Shown in pieces: positions 58,729 through 64,000 of a stretch of DNA of 64,000 bases. Under the pieces are notes generated by a model. The model was not told the origin of the DNA and did no database searches. It was given only the letters and a program-made list of their open reading frames with translations. Made by a program: the position numbers and the translations under genes. The DNA is from Bacteroidales bacterium (GTDB lineage: Bacteria; Bacteroidota; Bacteroidia; Bacteroidales; VadinHA17): positions 426,774-490,773 of the forward strand of contig JADKBK010000001.1 of assembly GCA_016715075.1 (NCBI GenBank), in the 5' to 3' direction. Position 1 is the first letter of the stretch, and each line of letters starts with the position of its first letter.

Positions 58729-60732
58729 TTAGAATGAGGCCTTTAAGCCAGCCATTACTGAAAATCCTGTGTTGCGGAATTGCCAGGGCATTTCATACCT
58801 GTTATTGGTCAGATTATAAAATTCCCCGAACCCTTCCAGTTTGTAGTTTTTCGTTTCGGCCAGTTTCTGAGATATATTGAGATTCAGCAATGTTCCGGGT
58901 TTGAAAAAATTCCGCCCCGCCTCATCACTGCTGTCGTAAAAGCCGTTGTTGTAATTCAGGTAAGAGCTGATTATCAGACCAAAAGGCATGAAAATGTTAA
59001 TCCCGGCATTTGCTACCTGTTCAGGGGCAAAAGGGACAGTTCCGGCATCCTGAACACTGGTCTTCATGTATGTATAATTAATAAACCATTCCAGCCTTTC
59101 TGATGCACTTTGATTAACTTCTATTTCGAAACCTGAGGATGATGTGCTGCCAGTATTGACTGATTGGGTTTGTGAAGGGTTCTCACTTACTATATTATCA
59201 ATAATTGCATCGGTAACAGATATACTGAAACCTCTGACTGTTATTTTGAAATTCAATGGCAAGAAAGCTTCCGCCCCGACGTCAATACCAATACCGGATT
59301 CGGGCTTAAGGTCAGGATTGGGTAATTGCCCGTTCCTGCCAGGGACTCCCAAATCTGAAAGTTTTATTGTTCCGCCAGTTGATTTCAGCCCTGGTGTCAG
59401 AAAACTATTCCCTGCATTCGCGAAAATTGAAATGCCGGGATTTGTATTGTATTTAATTCCGGCGCTCCAGAGAAAACTGCTCCAGTCTTTCGAATCTTCA
59501 CCGGGCGTACCGCCATCAACAAGTTCAATATTATTTCTGATGAAATTATAGCGGAGGCCACCACGCAGTATTAAACCACTAAGATGAATTTCCTCCTGGG
59601 CATACATACCAGACTGAACAGCAGCTGATTTATTGCCCAACGATTTATGTCCCTGAAGAGGATCGCTCCATGTTGAATAATCAGCGCCCTGATAATCAAT
59701 ACCGGTTGTGAGAAGATTTGCATTGCCATGTTTAATTGTTAATGCGATATCAGCAGGGACAATATTCTGGACAGCACCATTGTTAGATTTTAAGGTATCG
59801 ATCGTACCAAAATTACTTTCCTGCCAGGTTCTGTTATACTGCCTCAATCCGATATGTGTCTGTAAACTTATGCGGTCATTTAAATCGATAGAATAGCCCG
59901 CATTAATTGTTCCGTAATCATTGTCAAAACCCCTGTAAACCCTGCCGGCATCACCTGAATGAAAGGTTTTATTTACGAACAGAGTGAATTTTTGTTTATT
60001 GTCTCCAGCAGGAAACCATGTGGCTCCTCCATATAGTTTGGTCTTTTTATACAGGGGATTTTTCTGCATATTCAGCCATGAATTATCGGTTCCATAATTT
60101 GTATAATCTGAGCTTTCGTAGGATGTGCCGATAAAATAATTAAGATTTTCAGACTTTCCCTGATGGTAAAACTGACCATTCAGGGTGTTATATGAACCGT
60201 ATGCCGTCGAAAAACGTGTAAGAGTTTTATCAATCCTCTCTTTTAATATTAGATTTACTGTTCCTGCCAAAGGGCTTTGGTTACCGGCAAAATCCTGTGA
60301 AAGATAATTCGGATATAAGACCGAAGCAGGACCGCGCTGAACCTCAATGCGTTCAATTGCTGACAGATCAAGGCTCATAGGGTCAACAAATGCATCAAGA
60401 GGTAAGCCCTGCAGCATATAAATACTGTATTTCGGACCAATACCACCATTAGTCCCCCAGTTTGCATCGTTACGTGATAATGCGGTTACTGATGCTCCGG
60501 GTTGGAACATCAGAGCCTCGGCAATATTCCTGTTTCCTGAAATCAGGGTTTGAATTTTTTGTCTGTCAATAATGTCAATTTTCTGGGTGACATTTCCTGG
60601 TGACTGTGGGGTTTTGGAACCTGTTACAACAACTTCACCAATTGAGATAGTATCCTTTAAAATATCCTGAGGGAAAGCCGTATAAATTGACAGGAAGAAA
60701 AGTGCTGTAAGCAAAAACTCTTTCTTTTTCAT
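58729..60732 (-). CDS. TonB-dependent receptor of the NikR-linked importer
   Basis: I start at the ATG at 60732 (MKKKEFLLTALFFLSIYTAF), which begins a normal signal peptide; an ATG at 60756 adds eight residues. The plug has VVTGSKTPQSPGNVTQKIDI, MFQPGASVTALSRNDANWG and IERIEVQRGPASVLYPNY. The barrel ends with the aromatic motif SVMAGLKASF. No carboxypeptidase-regulatory domain is present and no SusD gene is nearby. It belongs to the siderophore/cobalamin type rather than the glycan type. As first gene after NikR it should bring the ligand across the outer membrane for the ABC importer downstream. Confidence 0.88.
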   Translation of the reverse strand: MKKKEFLLTALFFLSIYTAFPQDILKDTISIGEVVVTGSKTPQSPGNVTQKIDIIDRQKIQTLISGNRNIAEALMFQPGASVTALSRNDANWGTNGGIGPKYSIYMLQGLPLDAFVDPMSLDLSAIERIEVQRGPASVLYPNYLSQDFAGNQSPLAGTVNLILKERIDKTLTRFSTAYGSYNTLNGQFYHQGKSENLNYFIGTSYESSDYTNYGTDNSWLNMQKNPLYKKTKLYGGATWFPAGDNKQKFTLFVNKTFHSGDAGRVYRGFDNDYGTINAGYSIDLNDRISLQTHIGLRQYNRTWQESNFGTIDTLKSNNGAVQNIVPADIALTIKHGNANLLTTGIDYQGADYSTWSDPLQGHKSLGNKSAAVQSGMYAQEEIHLSGLILRGGLRYNFIRNNIELVDGGTPGEDSKDWSSFLWSAGIKYNTNPGISIFANAGNSFLTPGLKSTGGTIKLSDLGVPGRNGQLPNPDLKPESGIGIDVGAEAFLPLNFKITVRGFSISVTDAIIDNIVSENPSQTQSVNTGSTSSSGFEIEVNQSASERLEWFINYTYMKTSVQDAGTVPFAPEQVANAGINIFMPFGLIISSYLNYNNGFYDSSDEAGRNFFKPGTLLNLNISQKLAETKNYKLEGFGEFYNLTNNRYEMPWQFRNTGFSVMAGLKASF

Positions 60733-60803
60733 TGTGTTGTTAATTGATATCTCCATTTTTTTTATTGTGCTGATTGCCTTTCAGAAAAAAACTCAGAAGA
60801 CCC

Positions 60804-60848
60804 ATGTAGTGCTACATAATATTTAATTCGTGTTACCGAAAATGCAAA
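60804..60848 (-). promoter_or_regulatory. Candidate promoter and operator of the TonB/ABC operon
   Basis: On the minus strand TTTG (60845-60848) is followed, after exactly 19 bp, by TAAATATT (60818-60825), close to the Bacteroidota -33/-7 pattern TTTG-N19-TAnnTTTG. The heptamer GTARCAC occurs twice 21 bp apart, once in the spacer (60830-60836) and once just after the -7 (60809-60815). The second copy lies in the near-perfect palindrome ATGTAG-TG-CTACAT (60804-60817). The position fits a repressor site, with NikR the natural candidate. The same heptamer is beside the nikR start. Confidence 0.5.
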
Positions 60849-60852
60849 AAAA

Positions 60853-61254
60853 TTATTCTGCCCGGCTCATTACAAGTTTTCCATGAATAAGGCCTTTTAT
60901 GCCAATTAGTTTGTCGGATAATTCTGTCAGCCTGTTTGCTTTACCTTTTACTGCGATTATTTCAAGACAATTATCATGACTTAAATGGAAATGCTGTGAT
61001 GACAGGATTACATCAAAATACTCATGCTGAATGTCGTTCGATTTTGTCGTAACATCACCCTTGTGATGATCGTAAAGCATTACAACAGCACCGGCAACGA
61101 TCTGATTGCAATTCCATTTTTTTTCCGCAAGATTCTTTTCTACCAGGTGACGGATAGCCTGTGAGCGATTGGGCAGACTGTTTTCAATAACAAATTCATC
61201 CAGAGCTTTTAAAAGGTCCTCATCCAGGCTGACTCCAAAACGTGCTAAAGACAT
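60853..61254 (-). CDS. nikR: NikR-family ribbon-helix-helix metalloregulator
   Basis: The 133-residue protein has the NikR ribbon-helix-helix at the N-terminus (ARFGVSLDEDLLKALDEFV, SRSQAIRHL-type helix NRSQAIRHLVEKNL) and the ACT-like C-terminal domain with the metal ligands in order. His is in NDIQHEYFDVIL, HxH is in SSQHFHLSHDNC, and Cys95-equivalent is in DNCLEIIAV. The length is typical. It should sense Ni(II) and bind inverted-repeat operators as a tetramer. It lies between two promoters and is the first gene of the minus-strand metal operon. In some bacteria NikR homologues also respond to cobalt, so the metal should not be taken as certain. Confidence 0.93.
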   Translation of the reverse strand: MSLARFGVSLDEDLLKALDEFVIENSLPNRSQAIRHLVEKNLAEKKWNCNQIVAGAVVMLYDHHKGDVTTKSNDIQHEYFDVILSSQHFHLSHDNCLEIIAVKGKANRLTELSDKLIGIKGLIHGKLVMSRAE

Positions 61255-61255
61255 A

Positions 61256-61313
61256 GTGTTACGTTTTATGAAATACGTGGCATAAATATATTAATTTAAT
61301 TTCTGGCATCAAA
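61256..61313 (-). promoter_or_regulatory. Candidate promoter and operator of nikR
   Basis: On the minus strand TTTG (61310-61313) is followed, after 19 bp, by TATATTTA (61283-61290), close to TAnnTTTG. Downstream of the -7, a 28-bp imperfect inverted repeat runs from 61256 to 61283 (plus-strand GTGTTACG, 12 bp, CGTGGCAT), ending next to the nikR start codon. The half-site heptamer GTAACAC (minus) is shared with the receptor promoter at 60804-60848. The 28-bp span equals that of E. coli NikR sites. This suggests autoregulation. Confidence 0.5.
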
Positions 61314-61370
61314 ATAAAACTTCACATTATGCAAATGGTATGATGATCCGGGTATATTTTGAGTCAGGCT

Positions 61371-61401
61371 CTTGTTCTTATTTAGAATTATTCTAAATTT
61401 G
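61371..61401 (+). promoter_or_regulatory. Promoter of the heme-oxygenase-like gene overlapped by a Fur/PerR-type box
   Basis: CTTG (61371-61374) is followed, after exactly 19 bp, by TAAATTTG (61394-61401), a perfect match to the Bacteroidota -7 element TAnnTTTG. A perfect 19-bp palindrome, ATTTAGAAT-T-ATTCTAAAT (61380-61398), fills the spacer and enters the -7. Its core has the 7-1-7 form of Fur/PerR boxes (TTATAATnATTATAA) with two symmetric differences. The start codon is 23 bp after the -7. This layout is typical of repression by a Fur-family regulator. Confidence 0.68.
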
Positions 61402-61424
61402 TCCGATACTTAATAAATTATATT

Positions 61425-61967
61425 ATGTTACCACTAAAAGAAGCTACAGGCATCAAACATAAACAGGCTGAAAGAATGCCATTTAACACAAGAATGTTCA
61501 AAGGTTTGCTGAATAAGAATGAATATCTTTTATATCTCAGCCAGCAATTGAAAATATTTCAGACAGTTGAAAGTATTGGCCTGCCACACAGCAGTTTGAA
61601 AAGAGCCCAAAATGTTCAGGCCGACATCAGAGAATTGAAGTCCCAGGGATATAATTCCGATTTAATCCTAAACAGTACCAGTGCATATGCCGATTATCTT
61701 GCCTCCTTATCGTATGAGCAGCTCTTACCTCATGTTTATCTGAATTATATGGCTATTATGTTTGGCGGACAGATGATGAAAAATGCGGTACCATCTGCAG
61801 GCAGGATGTATGATTTTGACAATATGCAGGAAGCCATACTGGCTATCAGGAATGTTCAGAAGGATGAATGGGCCGACGAGGTAAACAAGGGGTTTGATTT
61901 CAATATTCTGATATTAGAGGAATTAGAAACCGAATGCAATAACATCCAATTCAAATCCACGGTATAA
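61425..61967 (+). CDS. Heme oxygenase-like protein
   Basis: The 180-residue protein has the heme-oxygenase pattern: LKEATGIKHKQAERMPF near residue 5, where His12 would be the proximal ligand, FKGLLNKNEYLLYLSQQLKIFQTVE, and the distal-helix segment HVYLNYMAIMFGGQMMKN near residue 107 with the Gly-Gly pair. The length matches bacterial HO of the HemO/HmuO kind. It should open the heme ring to biliverdin, CO and iron. No reductase or biliverdin reductase gene is beside it. It is divergent from nikR with 170 bp between, under a promoter overlapped by a Fur/PerR-type palindrome. A heme-like fold could use another metallo-tetrapyrrole, which is speculation. Confidence 0.85.
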   Translation: MLPLKEATGIKHKQAERMPFNTRMFKGLLNKNEYLLYLSQQLKIFQTVESIGLPHSSLKRAQNVQADIRELKSQGYNSDLILNSTSAYADYLASLSYEQLLPHVYLNYMAIMFGGQMMKNAVPSAGRMYDFDNMQEAILAIRNVQKDEWADEVNKGFDFNILILEELETECNNIQFKSTV

Positions 61968-62135
61968 ATGGAACTCCTGAAAGACATTGGAATAGCCGGA
62001 TTTCTTTTTTTCCTTATAAAAGGGCTGCTATGGATTCTTCTGTTTGCAATGGTGTATCTTGGTTGGATTGGCAAAGAAAAAGCTCAGAGAATAAAATCAA
62101 AATTGAGTTTCTGGAAAAGAAAAAAAAGTTCCTGA
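61968..62135 (+). CDS. Small single-span membrane protein
   Basis: A 55-residue frame begins with an ATG immediately after the TAA of the heme-oxygenase-like gene (TAAATG), so the two are probably translated together. It has one strongly hydrophobic segment (FLFFLIKGLLWILLFAMVYL) and a basic C-terminus (KEKAQRIKSKLSFWKRKKSS). No family is recognised. Its tight link suggests a role with the enzyme upstream, perhaps anchoring or heme delivery, which is inference. Confidence 0.62.
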   Translation: MELLKDIGIAGFLFFLIKGLLWILLFAMVYLGWIGKEKAQRIKSKLSFWKRKKSS

Positions 62136-62234
62136 AACCGGATACATCTATTTCCAATCAAAATGTCGTAATAGTTACATCTGATATCATCCACGGGCAT
62201 TTTAAGTTCTGAGTTTGATTTGAAGGTTATTTAT

Positions 62235-62340
62235 TTTGCCACGAAGACGCAAAAGACACGACAGCATGGGGAGAAGGGGAGAGAGGGAGAGAGGAAAAAC
62301 TCCGCGTAAGCTCCGTGTTCTCCGTGCCCTCCGTGGTTAA
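62235..62340. repeat. Palindrome-like intergenic repeat, CACGAAG/CTCCGTG type
   Basis: The left half has GCCACGAAGACGCAAAAGACACG and the right half ends with CTCCGTGTTCTCCGTGCCCTCCGTGG, with a purine-rich stretch GGGGAGAAGGGGAGAGAGGG between. It resembles the TTTGCG and CTCTGTG cores of the other elements but has no clear outer arms. It fills the gap between the small membrane protein and the methyltransferase gene. Halves of similar words are also at 3906-3950, 39968-40010 and 42535-42590. Confidence 0.5.
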
Positions 62341-62363
62341 AAGAAAGCTATGGCAAAAGATCT

Positions 62364-62943
62364 TCATAGGTCTTTCCGGAAATTTATTGTAAAATTTTTA
62401 TCTGACCCAAATTTTTTTTCTGTTTTAAAACCTGAATTCAGGAACAACTCCTCAATTTCTGTAATTTCCATTTTATCGGGGTCTCCGGCTTGTTCGGATA
62501 TTGAAACGATGCCATTGCTTTTTAAAACGCGATAAAATTCTTTTTATGTAATGACTCTTATTTTCTATTTCACCCAGTACCGTAACCATAAAAATCACAT
62601 CGAACATATTGTCATTAAAAGGCAAGTCAGATCCGTTACACAGACAATATTCAACATTGAATATTTTCTTTCTTGTTAATCTTTTTTTTGCATAATCAAG
62701 CATCTCCTGTTGAATATCTGTAAGAATCAGCTTACCGGAGTGAAGAACAGGTGCAATTTTCGCGCTGAAATAGCCTGGTCCTGGTCCCACTTCCAGTACT
62801 ATTGAGTCGCTCTTTAAATCCATACGCTCTATTAATTTGCCGTGAGAAATAAAGATATTTCTTAAAGGGAAAAGAAGTGTGAATGCATATTTTGGTGGGA
62901 ATACTCCCTTACCTGCAAGTCTTTTTATTGAAGAATTATCCAT
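62364..62943 (-). CDS. SAM-dependent methyltransferase, frameshifted at an A run
   Basis: I start at the ATG at 62943 (MDNSSIKRLAGKGVFPPKY); a TTG at 62967 is less likely. Motif I is VLEVGPGPGYFSAKIAPV near residue 52, motif II region LILTDIQQEMLDYAKKRL, and the GSDLPFNDNMFDVIFMVTVLGEI block follows. The frame is lost at about 62529-62533 (A5 should be A4). The other frame continues EFYRVLKSNGIVSISEQAG to a stop at 62364-62366, giving about 193 residues with the usual class I C-terminus. The substrate is unknown. It is the second methyltransferase flanking the NikR region, and its link to it is not established. Confidence 0.76.
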
Positions 62944-62967
62944 ACACTTTATATTATCTTTTTGCAA

Positions 62968-63416
62968 CTAAATACTTCCAAGGCCATCATATACCTCATT
63001 CTCTTTTCACATCATATACCGGATCAGGAATCACTGGACGGGGGTTTTGCAACCTGGGCATTGCCATGGATCAGATGGATTCATAACAACCTCTGTTGTT
63101 CTTCAGTGGTTTAAGTATTCCAGACATCTTAATATGCCATTTACATAATTTGAGTACATAATGAATGCGTATTGTTGCTATTATTCTATTGCGAAAATAA
63201 TTTATCCTGTTTTAGATCCGTTATTTTATTAGGCGAATATTCAATTTTGATCGGTTAATCCAGGAAAAAGACGTTCTTATTGACGGGTTTGCAGAGGCTA
63301 AGTGGCAGTATTGCGAAAGGTTTTGCAGGTTTAATATATCAGGATGCAGCATTTCCGGCAATTAGAAGTCTTTTATTTTGATGGCATAAAATTCCTTAAT
63401 CTATTGCTGCTATATA
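62968..63416. other. Gap with no recognised gene
   Basis: I find no supportable gene, RNA or repeat in this 449-bp stretch. It holds several short AT-rich tracts and no clear inverted repeat. The promoter of the minus-strand methyltransferase gene probably lies at its left end. A segment near 63260-63365 reads open for about 35 codons in one frame but shows no recognisable motif. Confidence 0.5.
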
Positions 63417-64000
63417 AAAACGCATTTTTTAATATTTTATCTTCTGTTTATTTCCATTCTCACTATAAACGCACAGAATAAAGAAGTCACCTTCCATGAT
63501 TATCAGGACAGGATTCAGACACTTCTGACTCTTTACAAAGTGCCGGCAGTCGGAATCGGAATTATTGAAGAGGGGAAGCTGCGTCAGATACTGGTATTCG
63601 GAAACATACAAAAAGATACTCCGGCACCGTTCAATACAATTTTTCAGGTTGCCTCACTTACAAAGCCTGTGACCGCCATGCTGACACTGAAGCTGGTGAG
63701 CATGGGTGAATGGGATCTGGATGAGCCGCTCTCGCATTATTGGGTTGATTCTGATGTCTTTACCGATCCCCGGCACTTAATGCTTACGACCTGTCATGTG
63801 CTGTCGCACCAGACCGGTTTGACAACTGGCGATGGAATAATAAGTCGAATAACTGGTTTTTAATTTTCATTTGCCTGGAACAAAATTCAAATATTCCGGA
63901 GAAGGTTTTGAGTATCTGAAACATGCACTTGAGCATAAATTTAAAATGCCGCTCGGCAGGCTGGCCGATTCTTTGTTATTCAAGCCTCTTGAAATGGCTG
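63417..64000 (+). CDS. Beta-lactamase-fold serine hydrolase, frameshifted and cut by the window end
   Basis: A signal-peptide-like stretch (THFLIFYLLFISILTINAQN) precedes VPAVGIGIIEEGKL and the nucleophile motif VASLTKPVTAML (SxxK), followed by LSHYWVDSDVFTDPRH and VLSHQTGLT. Two further frame changes near 63814 and 63835 (ACAACTGG and AATAACTGG, each needing one more A) would restore TGLTNWRWNNKSNKLVFNF and PGTKFKYSGEGFEYL, with the YSGE motif. The gene runs off the window end. No ATG is seen at its start; the true start may have been lost to a similar base error. It is a relative of the gene at 32590. Confidence 0.75.

Noticed and set aside
63260..63365. Open stretch of about 35 codons (IQEKDVLIDGFAEAKWQYCE)
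   Set aside because: It has no start codon, no family match and stops on both sides.
1..64000. SusC/SusD pair, tRNA, rRNA, IS element or prophage
   Set aside because: I searched for their motifs and found none; the TonB receptors have no SusD-like neighbour.

Overview
The window reads as the chromosome of a Bacteroidota member, most likely an environmental Bacteroidales relative. The signs are two-repeat FtsX/MacB-type permeases, TonB receptors with carboxypeptidase-regulatory N-termini, many lipoproteins and twin-arginine secreted sugar enzymes, almost no Shine-Dalgarno sequences, and promoters of the TTTG-N19-TAnnTTTG type. I see no rRNA, tRNA, CRISPR array, insertion sequence, prophage or plasmid gene. 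At least eleven clearly homologous genes are broken by single-base indels, mostly in A or G runs, or by single in-frame stops. I list each as one gene; uncorrected assembly errors are the simplest explanation.

Layout. 1-10.7 kb: Gfo/Idh/MocA oxidoreductases, an SGNH esterase, a sialate O-acetylesterase-like enzyme, a double beta-barrel protein and a BNR-repeat lipoprotein. 10.9-18.1 kb: two large FtsX-type permeases and a PQQ dehydrogenase-cytochrome c fusion. 18.2-23.6 kb: a small GRAM-like protein, an NtrC-type sigma-54 activator and a convergent TolC/HlyD/ABC-ATPase operon preceded by a -24/-12 sequence. 23.8-35.9 kb: DUF1338, DUF362 and DUF6786 proteins, a penicillin acylase, two DUF2961 (GH172) proteins, an amidohydrolase and a beta-lactamase-fold hydrolase. 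36.2-46.3 kb: a co-directional carbohydrate cluster (GH109-like, DUF1080, Gfo/Idh/MocA, TIM-barrel isomerase, MFS sugar porter, GH116, GH172) that fits oxidative 3-keto-glycoside breakdown. There is no SusC/SusD pair.

46.5-55.0 kb looks like metal handling: an ABC exporter with a Cys-rich extracytoplasmic loop, a His/Cys-rich small protein, a ZnuD-like TonB receptor, a CxGKC small protein, a YtkA-like lipoprotein and a second TonB receptor with CxxxM and HxM motifs like the copper receptor OprC. 55.1-62.9 kb is the most interesting part. A NikR-family regulator heads a minus-strand operon (TonB receptor, FecB/C/D-type ABC importer, SAM methyltransferase). A heme-oxygenase-like gene plus a 55-residue membrane protein diverges from it. 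All three promoters can be read as TTTG/TTG-N19-TA-rich elements, each overlapped or closely followed by repeat sequences that look like operators.

Intergenic DNA carries a family of modular hairpins. The outer arms resemble GGGGCTGTTGAAAAAGTC and its complement, and they enclose interchangeable cores (TTTGCG, CTCTGTG or CCCCnnGGGG types). There are also an 8-bp-period tandem array and a 56-bp tandem duplication.
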